Positions 46,226 to 54,819 of a stretch of DNA of 64,000 bases are shown one piece after another. The notes under the pieces are model-generated. The model did not search any database and was not told the origin of the DNA. It worked only from the letters and a program-made list of their open reading frames with translations. Position 1 is the first letter of the stretch. Each line of letters opens with the position of its first letter. Made by a program: the position numbers and the translations under genes. The stretch is from Azospirillum sp. TSH58 (GTDB lineage: Bacteria; Pseudomonadota; Alphaproteobacteria; Azospirillales; Azospirillaceae), in assembly GCF_003119115.1 (NCBI RefSeq), contig NZ_CP022363.1, positions 62,001 to 126,000 of the forward strand, written 5' to 3'.

Positions 46226-47887
46226 ATGGCTGACGAGATGGCTCGCGATCCGCGCGAGGTGATGGAGTACGACGTCCTTGTCGTCGGAGCCGGCCCGTCG
46301 GGCCTGAGCGCGGCCATCCGCCTGAAACAGCTCGCCGTTGATGCCGGGCAGGACCTGTCGGTCTGCGTCGTCGAGAAGGGCTCGGAGGTCGGCGCCCACC
46401 TGCTCTCCGGCGCGGTGTTCGAGCCGCACGCGCTCGACGAGCTGATCCCCGACTGGAAGGAGAAGGGCGCGCCGCTCACCACCCCGGCGCGCGAGGACCG
46501 CTTCCTCTATCTCACCGAGACCAAGGCCCTCAAGTCGCCCTTCGCCCCGCCGCAGATGCACAATCACGGCAACTACATCATCTCGCTGGGCAACCTCGCC
46601 CGCTGGATGGCCGGGCAGGCCGAGGAGCTGGGCGTGGAAATCTACCCCGGCTTCGCCGCGGCGGAGGTGCTCTACGACGACACGGGTGCTGTCAAGGGTG
46701 TCGCCACCGGCGACATGGGCATCGGCAAGGACGGCGAGAAGACCGCCAACTACACGCCGGGCATGGAGCTGCACGCCAGGCAGACCATCTTCGCCGAGGG
46801 CTGCCGCGGCTCGCTGACCAAGACCCTGTTCGAACGCTTCGACCTGCGCCGCGACGCCGATCCCCAGACCTACGGCATCGGCATCAAGGAGCTGTGGGAG
46901 GTCGCGCCGGAGAAATCCCAGCCCGGCCTGATCGTCCACACCATCGGCTGGCCGATGGACCCCAAGACCTACGGCGGCTCCTGGCTCTACCACATGGAGG
47001 GCAACCTCGTGTCGGTCGGCTTCGTGGTCGGGCTCGACTACGAGAATCCGCACCTGTCGCCCTTCGAGGAGTTCCAGCGCTACAAGACCCACCCGGCGAT
47101 CCGGCCGACCTTCGAGGGCGGGCGGCGCATTGCCTACGGCGCGCGCGCGCTCAGCGAAGGCGGCTTCCAGTCGATCCCCAGGCTGACCTTCCCCGGCGGG
47201 CTGATCGTCGGCGACGCGGCGGGCTTCCTCAACGTGCCCAAGATCAAGGGCAACCACACCGCGATGAAGTCGGGCATGCTGGCGGCCGAGGCGGTGTTCG
47301 AGCTGCTCTCCGCCGAGGCTCCGGCCCGCGAGGCGACGGCCTATCCGGAGAAGCTGAAGGCCTCCTGGGTGTGGTCGGAGCTGCACGCGGTGCGCAACAT
47401 CCGCCCCGGCTTCCAGAAGGGTCTGTGGGCGGGTCTGGCCAACGCGGCCTACGAGACGGCGACCAAGGGCAAGTCGCCGTGGACGCTGCACCACCGCCAC
47501 GGCGACCACGAGACGCTGAAGCGGGCGTCGGAGATGCCGAAGATCGCCTATCCCAAGCCGGACGGGGTGGTGTCGTTCGACCGGCTGTCGTCGGTGTATC
47601 TGTCGAACACCAACCACGAGGAGGACCAGCCGGCGCACCTGACGCTGAAGGACGCGTCGGTGCCGATCGCGGTCAATCTGGCGCTCTACGACGCGCCGGA
47701 GACGCGCTACTGCCCGGCGGGCGTGTACGAGATCGTGCGGGCGGAGAACGGCAGCGACCCGCGCCTGCAGATCAACGCGCAGAACTGCGTGCACTGCAAG
47801 ACCTGCGACATCAAGGACCCCACCCAGAACATCAACTGGGTCGTCCCGGAAGGCGGCGGCGGCCCGAACTATCCCGGCGGGATGTGA
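46226..47887 (+). CDS. electron transfer flavoprotein-ubiquinone oxidoreductase
   Basis: 553 residues, the usual size. The FAD motif [19 protein letters not shown] is at about residues 14-32. Family phrases are [18 protein letters not shown] and [19 protein letters not shown]. The C-terminal 4Fe-4S ligands are the cysteines in RYCPAGVYE and [13 protein letters not shown]. It moves electrons from reduced ETF to ubiquinone at the inner membrane, so it serves all three acyl-CoA dehydrogenases encoded here. The etfA and etfB genes are not in the window. A 15-base direct repeat (GTTGTTCGCACGAAA) precedes its ribosome site. Confidence 0.95.
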   Translation: MADEMARDPREVMEYDVLVVGAGPSGLSAAIRLKQLAVDAGQDLSVCVVEKGSEVGAHLLSGAVFEPHALDELIPDWKEKGAPLTTPAREDRFLYLTETKALKSPFAPPQMHNHGNYIISLGNLARWMAGQAEELGVEIYPGFAAAEVLYDDTGAVKGVATGDMGIGKDGEKTANYTPGMELHARQTIFAEGCRGSLTKTLFERFDLRRDADPQTYGIGIKELWEVAPEKSQPGLIVHTIGWPMDPKTYGGSWLYHMEGNLVSVGFVVGLDYENPHLSPFEEFQRYKTHPAIRPTFEGGRRIAYGARALSEGGFQSIPRLTFPGGLIVGDAAGFLNVPKIKGNHTAMKSGMLAAEAVFELLSAEAPAREATAYPEKLKASWVWSELHAVRNIRPGFQKGLWAGLANAAYETATKGKSPWTLHHRHGDHETLKRASEMPKIAYPKPDGVVSFDRLSSVYLSNTNHEEDQPAHLTLKDASVPIAVNLALYDAPETRYCPAGVYEIVRAENGSDPRLQINAQNCVHCKTCDIKDPTQNINWVVPEGGGGPNYPGGM

Positions 47888-47894
47888 CGCTCTA

Positions 47895-48081
47895 GCCCCC
47901 TTCCCTCCGGGGAGAGGGGGGCCCGCAGGGCCTTTCGCGCTGGCTAAAGGCCAGCGCTGACGGCGGCAGGCGGATGCCTGTGGCATCCGCTGAGAGCCGG
48001 TGAGGGGGATGTGCGGCGTGAGGCGTTCGGCATAAGCGCAATCCCCTCATCCTAACCCTCTCCCGGAGGGGAGAGGAGGGG
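47895..48081. repeat. palindromic intergenic repeat, copy 7 (long form)
   Basis: Outer segments gcccccttccctccggggag and tctcccggaggggagaggag frame a 100-base core with its own hairpins, for example CGCGCTGGC/GCCAGCGC and CGGATGCC/GGCATCCG. It lies between the ETF-QO gene and the short-chain dehydrogenase gene. Confidence 0.75.
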
Positions 48082-48111
48082 ACTTCAACAACGACATCAG
48101 GGGGAAACACG

Positions 48112-48873
48112 ATGCAGATCAACGGTCAGGCCGCCATCGTCACCGGTGGCGCCTCCGGCATGGGGGCGGAAACCGCGCGCCATCTGGCGAAGCTCGGCGC
48201 CAAGGTGACCGTGCTCGACATGAACGAGGCGGCGGTCAAGCAGGTCGCGGAAGAGATCGGCGGGCTCGGCCTGCTGTGCGACGTGTCGAGCGCCGAGTCG
48301 GCGGAGAAGGCCGTGGCCGAGGCCCGCGCGGCCCATGGCCCGGCCCGCATCGCGGTCAACTGCGCGGGCGTCGCCCCGGCCAAGCGGATCGTCGGGCGTG
48401 ACGGCCCGATGGCGCTGGACGATTTCCGCAAGGTGATCGAGGTCAACCTGATCGGCACCTTCAACATGCTGCGCCTCGCCGCCGCCGACATGGGCAAGCT
48501 CGACCCGCTGGAATCGGGCGAGCGGGGCGTGATCGTCAACACCGCCTCCGTCGCCGCCTACGAAGGGCAGATCGGGCAGGCCGCCTACGCCTCGTCGAAG
48601 GGCGGCATCGTCGCTCTCACCATCTGCGCCGCCCGCGATCTGGCGCGCAGCGGCGTGCGCGTGATGACCATCGCGCCGGGCCTGATCGGCACGCCGATGC
48701 TGCTGAACATGCCGCAGGAGGTTCAGGACAGCCTTGCCGCCACCGTCCCCTTCCCGAAGCGCTTCGGCCAGCCCTCCGAATACGCCCGCCTCGTGCAGCA
48801 CATCCTGGAAAACGAGATGCTTAACGGCGAGGTGATCCGGCTGGACGGCGCCATCCGCATGGCGCCGCAGTAA
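48112..48873 (+). CDS. short-chain dehydrogenase, 3-hydroxyacyl-CoA dehydrogenase type 2-like
   Basis: 253 residues. The NAD motif is VTGGASGMGAETARHLAKLG, with NCAG and the active site Y159 and K163 in AYASSKGG. The phrase TIAPGLIGTPMLLNMPQEVQ is characteristic of the HSD10 branch, which oxidises 2-methyl-3-hydroxybutyryl-CoA in isoleucine degradation. Placed at the end of the liu operon, this suggests it serves branched-chain acyl-CoA oxidation with the upstream thiolase. Other hydroxyacyl-CoA substrates are possible. Confidence 0.9.
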   Translation: MQINGQAAIVTGGASGMGAETARHLAKLGAKVTVLDMNEAAVKQVAEEIGGLGLLCDVSSAESAEKAVAEARAAHGPARIAVNCAGVAPAKRIVGRDGPMALDDFRKVIEVNLIGTFNMLRLAAADMGKLDPLESGERGVIVNTASVAAYEGQIGQAAYASSKGGIVALTICAARDLARSGVRVMTIAPGLIGTPMLLNMPQEVQDSLAATVPFPKRFGQPSEYARLVQHILENEMLNGEVIRLDGAIRMAPQ

Positions 48874-48905
48874 CGGGATTCAGCGAAAGTGCGGCATCGC
48901 TCCCT

Positions 48906-48930
48906 CTCCGCGCTGCACAACAGCGCGGAG
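48906..48930. terminator. hairpin between the convergent dehydrogenase and PRC-barrel genes
   Basis: CTCCGCGCTG (48906-48915) pairs perfectly with CAGCGCGGAG (48921-48930) around a CACAA loop. No U-tract follows. Its place between two convergent genes suits a bidirectional terminator. Confidence 0.6.
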
Positions 48931-48965
48931 AAGGGGAGGGCGCTGAACGACGATCTCCCTCCGCC

Positions 48966-49373
48966 TCAATCGTCCCAGATCGGCAGGGTGCCGAGTTGCG
49001 CGTTCGACAGGGCGGTCGTCAGGCTGCGTCCGTCGTCGCGCAGCTGGTCCAGCCCGACGATCACCTCCTTGTCGCCGATCCCCACGCCGTGTTCCACGTC
49101 CACCACCACGGCGACCGGTTGGCCGGAGGCGTCCATCAACACCTCCTCAACCTCCCCGATCTTCGTGCCGTCCGGCCCCAGGACGTCCATGTCGTCCAGT
49201 TGCCCGACCGTCCGCTTGAGGGACGGCACCATGACATTGTCGTCCTTCACCTCCCGATAGGCGTTGGCCGGGTTGGCGATGGCGGCGCTCTGCTGGGCGA
49301 GCGAGGGCCCGGCCGTGACCATGACAGCGGCCATGGCAAGGGTGACCGCCGTTGCGGAAAGGAGCTTTCTCAT
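48966..49373 (-). CDS. periplasmic PRC-barrel domain protein
   Basis: 135 residues. A signal peptide, MRKLLSATAVTLAMAAVMVTAG ending SLAQ, is cleaved near residue 27. The rest is one PRC-barrel: LKRTVGQLDDMDVLGPDGTKIGEVEEVLMD followed by a VVVDVEHGVGIGDKEVIVGL strand pair. Secreted PRC-barrel proteins are common in alphaproteobacteria, but their role is not settled. ATG 49373 has AGGAG 9 bases upstream; longer frames to 49664 overlap the divergent esterase promoter. It is divergent from the esterase gene, with about 100 bases between. Confidence 0.85.
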   Translation of the reverse strand: MRKLLSATAVTLAMAAVMVTAGPSLAQQSAAIANPANAYREVKDDNVMVPSLKRTVGQLDDMDVLGPDGTKIGEVEEVLMDASGQPVAVVVDVEHGVGIGDKEVIVGLDQLRDDGRSLTTALSNAQLGTLPIWDD

Positions 49374-49474
49374 CGCGTTGCTCTCCTGCTGCTGACCGTG
49401 CAACAACATGGGGCCGCCGGCACGGTTCCATCCGATGCGCCGGTGCACACCGTCCGATTGCGCAGGAACCGCCG

Positions 49475-50398
49475 ATGCTCCGATTCGCCACGACCGTGCT
49501 GCTGATGGCCTTGTCCGGCGTCGGCGTCCAGGCCGCGCAGGCCGGAACCGTGACGGCCGAGACCATGAAGGAAGCCCGCAGGATGGACCATTTCGATCTG
49601 CGCGCCGACCGGACGGGCCTGGATTACCGGGTCTTTCTCGTCCGCCCCGCGGAACCGCCGCCACCGGACGGCTATCCGGTCATCGTCCTGCTGGACGGCA
49701 ACGCGACCGTACCGATGATGGAGACGGTCATCGGTCCGAATCCATCGGAGCCCTACGGTTCCGCGGTGATCGTCGGAATCGGGTATCCGACCGCCGAGCC
49801 GTTCGACATCCTCCGCCGCTACCGCGACCTGACCCCGCCGACCCCGCCGGAGTTCATTCCACCGTCGCGGGACGGCTCCTCCGTCATCGAAACCGGTGGG
49901 CGCGACGATTTCCTGGCCTTCCTTGAGACGCAGGTGATCCCGGCGGTCGAAGCGCGCCTGCCCATCGACCGGCGCCGCCGCACTCTGTTCGGCCATTCGC
50001 TGGGCGGCTTGTTCTCCCTCTACGTCCTCTACACCCGGGGGGACCTGTTCCAGACCTACATCGCCGCCGACCCGGCGATCTGGTGGAGCGGGCAGGCGAT
50101 CCTGAAGGAGCAGGCGGCGTTCCTCGACCGGGCGGCGCGCGACGGCGTGGCGCCCGGCACGGCGCTGCTGATCGAGACGTCCGGCAAGCTGGTGGAGCGC
50201 CCGTTGCCCCCGGCGGAGGCCGAGCGGTTGAAGCGCCTGCGTTCCGGGCAGACGGGCAGGGAGGTCGCGGCCACACTCGCGGCGGTTCCGGGTTTGCGGC
50301 TGGCCTTCCATGACTTCATGGAGGAAAGCCACGGCTCCATGCTGCCGCTGGCCGTGGCCGACGCCCTGCGCTTCGCGTTCGGGCGAAATCCGGACTGA
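49475..50398 (+). CDS. secreted alpha/beta-hydrolase (esterase D / enterochelin esterase-like)
   Basis: 307 residues. A signal peptide, MLRFATTVLLMALSGVGVQ ending AQA, is present. The fold shows YPVIVLLDGNATV, the nucleophile elbow FGHSLGGLFSLY and a late catalytic His in EESHGSMLPLAV. The pattern resembles the PF00756 esterase family, which includes siderophore esterases of the IroE/Fes kind. No siderophore genes are near, so the substrate is open. ATG 49475 has AGGA 7 bases upstream. Confidence 0.82.
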   Translation: MLRFATTVLLMALSGVGVQAAQAGTVTAETMKEARRMDHFDLRADRTGLDYRVFLVRPAEPPPPDGYPVIVLLDGNATVPMMETVIGPNPSEPYGSAVIVGIGYPTAEPFDILRRYRDLTPPTPPEFIPPSRDGSSVIETGGRDDFLAFLETQVIPAVEARLPIDRRRRTLFGHSLGGLFSLYVLYTRGDLFQTYIAADPAIWWSGQAILKEQAAFLDRAARDGVAPGTALLIETSGKLVERPLPPAEAERLKRLRSGQTGREVAATLAAVPGLRLAFHDFMEESHGSMLPLAVADALRFAFGRNPD

Positions 50399-50513
50399 TC
50401 GGGGCCGGATGCGGCCGTTGGCGATACGGGAGAACCTTTCGGAATCGACACGGCTCCCCACATGTGAGTGACCGTCCGCAAGGAGCGGGCGGCCAGATTG
50501 GGGAGCGGATTCC

Positions 50514-51176
50514 TTGACCGTGCAGTCGATCTTCATGCCCGAGGCCATCTACCGGTACATGCTCGACGCTTCGCTGCGCGAGACGGCCATCCAGGCGAAA
50601 CTGCGCGCCGAGACGGCCCGTTTGACCGAGGCGCATTACCAGATCGCGCCGGAGGAAGGCCAGCTTCTGGCGTTCCTGGTCGAAATGATCGGCGCGCGCC
50701 GGACCCTGGACATCGGCACGTTCACCGGGTACAGCGCGCTGACCGTGGCGCAGGCACTGCCGGACGATGGCCGCGTCATCAGTTTCGACATCAACGAGCA
50801 GTGGACCTCCCAGGCCCGTGCGATCTGGTCCGAGGCCGGAGTCGCGAGCAGGATCGACCTGCGCATCGGGCCGGCGCTCGACAGCCTGGACACACTGATC
50901 GCAGACGGCGGGGACGAGTCGTTCGATTTCGCCTTCATCGACGCCGACAAGGAAAATTACGACGCCTATTACGAGCGGTGTCTGCGTCTGGTGAGGCGCG
51001 GCGGCCTGATCGTGGTGGACAACACCTTGTGGCGCGGGCGAGTCGCCGATCCCGGCGATCGCAAACACAAGACCGAGGCCATCCGCGCCTTCAACGCGGC
51101 CCGCCTGGACGACGAGAGGGTGGCCCTCTGCATGCTGCCTGTGGGCGACGGCGTGACCCTCCTGCGGCGGCGCTGA
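50514..51176 (+). CDS. O-methyltransferase (class I, COMT-like)
   Basis: 220 residues from a TTG start with GGAG 8 bases upstream; a GTG two codons later is an alternative. Motif I reads RTLDIGTFTGYSALTVAQAL. The metal and catalytic region is FDFAFIDADKENYDAYYERCL, followed by LIVVDNTLWRGRVADP. This matches cation-dependent O-methyltransferases (PF01596) acting on catechol-like compounds. It appears to be a single-gene unit. Confidence 0.9.
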   Translation: MTVQSIFMPEAIYRYMLDASLRETAIQAKLRAETARLTEAHYQIAPEEGQLLAFLVEMIGARRTLDIGTFTGYSALTVAQALPDDGRVISFDINEQWTSQARAIWSEAGVASRIDLRIGPALDSLDTLIADGGDESFDFAFIDADKENYDAYYERCLRLVRRGGLIVVDNTLWRGRVADPGDRKHKTEAIRAFNAARLDDERVALCMLPVGDGVTLLRRR

Positions 51177-51272
51177 GCGCAGGACGGCGGACCGTCCGCG
51201 GCGGAGAGCATCAGCACGGTGCCGTTTGTGGGAGCTTTCAGAGGGGAATATTCTGGAAGGCGCCAACAAATC

Positions 51273-51343
51273 CCATAAGGATCATTATGGAAAATAAACC
51301 TGAGAAAGCCGTGACAACGTCATCCGGACGATGATCCTTATGG
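51273..51343. repeat. 13-bp inverted repeat in an AT-rich gap
   Basis: CCATAAGGATCAT (51273-51285) and ATGATCCTTATGG (51331-51343) are exact inverse copies 45 bases apart. They lie in the AT-rich 250-base gap between the O-methyltransferase and polysaccharide deacetylase genes. They could form a long stem-loop in RNA or be a pair of binding sites. No mobile element was recognised between them. Confidence 0.65.
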
Positions 51344-51426
51344 AGGCGTGACAAATTTTGCTCTATTTCATAAGAGGTATCGCCCACACCTGATTTCACT
51401 GCGGCGATTTTGATGGTCGATCGCAC

Positions 51427-52659
51427 ATGATGTCAGGTTTGGGCCTCTCCACCGTTCACAGCGTCACCCCTTCAACGATGCAGGGTCGACGGCGCTTAGG
51501 ATTTCTGGCCGCCAGCCTGTTGGCAGCGGCGGCTTTTGCCCCGTTCTTCAGCGCGGCTTGGGCCGCGGACCAATCGCATCTCTCCACCGTCACCACGCTG
51601 CGCAAGGATACGGATGGCCAGCCGGCCAAGATGCTGCAATTCGGCGTCTACCGGACGGAGGCCGACGCCTGGGTCGCCTGGAAGGCGGTCGTCCGGCGCC
51701 AGCCCGACATGGTTGCCGACCTCGTTCCCCGAGTTACCCTGCAAAGGCCCGAGGTCCCCGATTCCGGTTTCGTCCTGCGGGCGGCACCCCTGCCCGACCT
51801 CGATCCGACTTTCGTCTGCCGCCGGATCGTCGGTGGCGGCGGCAGTTGTCTCGTCGTGGACGCCGTTGCCGAGCATCCGGCAGCGACGACGCCCGCCGCC
51901 GGCCCGGAGGACAACGACCACAACGGCGTCGTCACCTACAGCCCGGACCAGAGCCGGGAAATGCAGGAGATCGAACGGCAAGCCGCCCGCCTGTCGCGAA
52001 TCGCCGCCATCGTGCCCGGAAACGAAGCCCGGGTGGACATCGGGGCGTTGAAGGCCAGCCGCTGGAACCTCTGCTCCCTGACCTTCGACGACGGGCCGCA
52101 CCCGGCGGTGACCCCGCGCATCCTCGACATCCTGCGCAGCGAAGGGGTGCGGGCAACCTTCTTCCCGATCGGCAACGTCGCGGTCCGCCACCCGCGGATC
52201 ATCCAGCGAATCGTCCAGGAAGGACACGAGGTCGGCAACCACAGCCTGACCCACCCGAACATGCGCACTCTGAACACCGAGGCCCAACGCGCGCAGATCG
52301 CGGAAACGAATCGCATCCTGTCTCAAGCGGGTGCCGATCCGGTGCTGTTCCGCCCGCCCGCCGGACGCTGGAACAGCGACACGCTGAGCGCCGTCGAACA
52401 GGAGAAGATGAGCCCGGCGCTGTGGAATGTCGACACGCGCGACTGGTTCACCCGCGACGCCGGCAAGATCATGGCTCAACTCGAAGCCACCGGCACCATC
52501 GGCAGCGTCGTTCTGATGCACACCACCTACAACGCGACGGCGGAAGCGCTTCCCCGGGCCATCGGCCTGCTGCGCACGCGCGGCTGCCGCTTCGTGACCC
52601 TGTCGGAATGGATCACAAGCCTGAACAGCCTCGCCACGCCGCGCATCGCGCAGCGCTGA
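51427..52659 (+). CDS. secreted polysaccharide deacetylase (NodB homology, CE4)
   Basis: 410 residues. After a basic N-terminus there is a signal peptide (RRRLGFLAASLLAAAAFAP, cleaved near SAAWA). Residues about 48-200 are an extra region of unknown type. The catalytic NodB domain has LTFDDGPHP with D221 and D222, the metal pair H272 and H276 in HSLTHPNM, the motif RPPAGRWN and the late LMHTTYN. It should remove N- or O-acetyl groups from peptidoglycan or an exopolysaccharide in the periplasm. Start codons at 51427 and 51430 have no clear ribosome site; ATG 51478 would still leave the signal peptide intact. Confidence 0.88.
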   Translation: MMSGLGLSTVHSVTPSTMQGRRRLGFLAASLLAAAAFAPFFSAAWAADQSHLSTVTTLRKDTDGQPAKMLQFGVYRTEADAWVAWKAVVRRQPDMVADLVPRVTLQRPEVPDSGFVLRAAPLPDLDPTFVCRRIVGGGGSCLVVDAVAEHPAATTPAAGPEDNDHNGVVTYSPDQSREMQEIERQAARLSRIAAIVPGNEARVDIGALKASRWNLCSLTFDDGPHPAVTPRILDILRSEGVRATFFPIGNVAVRHPRIIQRIVQEGHEVGNHSLTHPNMRTLNTEAQRAQIAETNRILSQAGADPVLFRPPAGRWNSDTLSAVEQEKMSPALWNVDTRDWFTRDAGKIMAQLEATGTIGSVVLMHTTYNATAEALPRAIGLLRTRGCRFVTLSEWITSLNSLATPRIAQR

Positions 52660-52700
52660 GGGGGAGCGACGGAACAGGGCCCCATCCCTCCGCCACCCCC

Positions 52701-52717
52701 TTCCCGGACGTCGGGAA
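52701..52717. terminator. short hairpin between the convergent deacetylase and mucR-like genes
   Basis: TTCCCG-GACGT-CGGGAA forms a 6-bp stem with a 5-base loop, about 40 bases after the deacetylase stop and about 25 bases after the mucR-like stop on the other strand. Weak but well placed as a bidirectional terminator. Confidence 0.4.
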
Positions 52718-52743
52718 AGGAGCGGTTCGGAGCGGATGCGTGA

Positions 52744-53211
52744 TCAGGCGACGTTCTTGGCGCGGCCGCGGCGGGCCGGCTTGGCCGGAGCGGCGGCCTT
52801 CTTGCCCAGACCGATCGACTTGGCGAAGGCGGACCGCTGTTCCGCGTAGTTCGGGGCGGTCATCGGATAATCCGCGGGCAGGCCCCACTTGCGGCGGTAT
52901 TCGTCCGGCGTCATTCCATAAGCCGTGCGCAGATAGCGCTTCAGCATCTTCAGCTTCTTGCCGTCCTCAAGGCAAACGATGTAGTCCGGCATCACCGACT
53001 TCTTCACCGGCACGGCGGGACGCAGCTCCACCGCTTCCGGTTCCACCGGACGGCCCGTGCCCGACAGACTTTGATGGACGATCCGGATGAGGTTCGGAAG
53101 ATCATTCACCGCGATCTGGTTCGAGCGGACATAAGACGCAACGATCTTGCCCGTCATGGCGACCAGATCGGTGGCCGAATTCTCAGAACCGTCGGTGTCG
53201 CTGCTTTGCAT
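52744..53211 (-). CDS. MucR/Ros-family transcriptional regulator with altered zinc-finger ligands
   Basis: 155 residues. The family core is clear: DYIVCLEDGKKLKMLKRYL, then MTPDEYRRKWGLPADYPM and APNYAEQRSAFAK. Ros/MucR proteins normally bind zinc with Cys, Cys or Asp, and two His. Here C80 and D83 remain, but the His positions are Y93 and Y98, so zinc binding looks impaired, as in the reported zinc-less Ros homologues. The C-terminus is Lys/Ala-rich. ATG 53211 has AAGGA 7 bases upstream; a longer frame to 53298 is unlikely. In alphaproteobacteria this family controls exopolysaccharide and motility genes, and this region carries many glycan genes. Confidence 0.88.
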   Translation of the reverse strand: MQSSDTDGSENSATDLVAMTGKIVASYVRSNQIAVNDLPNLIRIVHQSLSGTGRPVEPEAVELRPAVPVKKSVMPDYIVCLEDGKKLKMLKRYLRTAYGMTPDEYRRKWGLPADYPMTAPNYAEQRSAFAKSIGLGKKAAAPAKPARRGRAKNVA

Positions 53212-53389
53212 GTCAGTTTCCTTCGAGAACGAATGATCCAGGACGGAGGATGGGCAAAGTGATGCGCAAAGCGCAAGCCTGTGCATCAGGTTTAACATGC
53301 AAATGTGTAATGTGTTTCATGCAGGACACGCGGCCGGGCGGTCCAGTCGAACGAAAATAGTAGGCTTCGGTGATGAAATCGCTGCCCGT

Positions 53390-54715
53390 TCAGGCACCGC
53401 AACGCGCGCGCTTTATCAGGTCGGCGTACCAGCGGGCAGAGGCTTTCGGCGTGCGTTTCTGCGATTTGAAGTCGACATGGACGATGCCGAAACGGTTCCC
53501 GTAACCGCTTCCCCACTCGAAATTATCGAGAAGCGACCAGACGAAGTAACCGCGCACGTCCGCTCCGCCGTGAATCGCCTCGTGCATTGAGGCGTTATAG
53601 AGTTGCAGATAGTTGATTCGGTGCTGATCGTCGATGACGCCCGATTCGTTCGGCGAATCGCTGCCGCCGCAGCCGTTTTCCGTAATGACGATGGGAATGC
53701 GGTAGCGCCGGGTGATCTCCAGCAACTCGTCGCGGAAGGCGTCGGGGAAAACCGCCCATCCGACACCATAGGTCGGCGAATCGGGCGGCGCGTCACCCCA
53801 GCCGTAACCCCAGGTGGTGTCGGGGTTCACGCGGGCGAAGATCGGGCCGTAATGGTTCAGGCCGAACCAGTCCATGGGGCGGCAGATCCGGGCCATGTCG
53901 CCGGCCTGGACGTAGGGTTCGATGGCGCGGGCGACGCGCGGCGGGTAATGGCCGAGAAGCTGCGGATCGCAGAAGGTCAGGTTCCAATGCTCGTCCAAGA
54001 GGGCGGCGGCCTCCGCGTTCTCCGCTTTGCCGCCCTCCGGCAGCACCCGCTGGCGGTTGTGCACCGCCCCGATGGAGGCGCCGGGCACCAGGGCGCGGAT
54101 CACGTCCACCCCGGCCCCGTGGGCAAGGTTCACATGGTGGATGGCCCGCAGATGCTGGTCGCGGTCGGTGATGCCGGGAGCCGCCCAGGGGATGGCGTAG
54201 CCGAACAGGGTGAAGACGGAGAACTCGTTGAAGGTGATCCAGCGCGTCACCCGGTCGCCGTAGCGCCGCGCCAGCAGGGCCGTGTAGTCGGCGTACCAGC
54301 CGGCGCTGTCCCGGTGGGCCCAGCCGCCGAGGTCCTGCAAGGCCTGCGGCAGGTCCCAGTGATAAACGCACAGCCAGGGCTCGACTCCGGACTCCAGCAC
54401 CGAGTCGATCAGGCGGTCGTAGAAGTCCAGACCCGGCTGGTTGACCGCTCCCCGCCCCCGCGGCAGCACCCTGGGCCACGCCACCGAGAAGCGGTAGGCA
54501 TCCACGCCGAGCCCGCGCATCAGCGCCACATCCTCGGCGTAGCGGTGATAGTGGTCGCAGGCGATGTCGCCGGTGTCACCGTTCACCACACCGCCCGCCG
54601 TGCGGCAGCGCGTGTCCCAGATGCTGGGTCCACGCCCGTCCTCCGCCGCGGCCCCCTCGATCTGATAGGCTGAGGTGGAGACGCCCCAAACAAAGTCCTT
54701 CGGCAGGTCCGCCAT
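53390..54715 (-). CDS. GH1 beta-glucosidase, paralogue A
   Basis: 441 residues. Family 1 hallmarks are FVWGVSTSAYQIEGAAAEDG at the N-terminus, the acid/base glutamate E164 in TFNEFSVF (the usual Pro after NE is Phe), and the nucleophile E346 in VITENGCGG. The closing motif is GYFVWSLLDNFEWGSGYGNRFG. It hydrolyses beta-linked disaccharides or glycosides in the cytoplasm; no signal peptide is present. ATG 54715 has GGAG 6 bases upstream, preferred over 54727 and GTG 54736. It is head-to-head with a close paralogue at 54820-56190. Confidence 0.94.
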   Translation of the reverse strand: MADLPKDFVWGVSTSAYQIEGAAAEDGRGPSIWDTRCRTAGGVVNGDTGDIACDHYHRYAEDVALMRGLGVDAYRFSVAWPRVLPRGRGAVNQPGLDFYDRLIDSVLESGVEPWLCVYHWDLPQALQDLGGWAHRDSAGWYADYTALLARRYGDRVTRWITFNEFSVFTLFGYAIPWAAPGITDRDQHLRAIHHVNLAHGAGVDVIRALVPGASIGAVHNRQRVLPEGGKAENAEAAALLDEHWNLTFCDPQLLGHYPPRVARAIEPYVQAGDMARICRPMDWFGLNHYGPIFARVNPDTTWGYGWGDAPPDSPTYGVGWAVFPDAFRDELLEITRRYRIPIVITENGCGGSDSPNESGVIDDQHRINYLQLYNASMHEAIHGGADVRGYFVWSLLDNFEWGSGYGNRFGIVHVDFKSQKRTPKASARWYADLIKRARCGA

Positions 54716-54819
54716 CGCCGTCTCCATCCGCACCACTCGTCCATTCCCATACTACCTTTGGCGGAATGGTCAAGAAACAGGCATAATGAGGGGCGAATGG
54801 TTCGACGGAGCGGTCTCCC

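Noticed and set aside
51238..51426. 62-codon minus-strand frame as a confirmed small gene
   Set aside because: GTG start without a ribosome site and no family match; kept only as a possibility in the findings.
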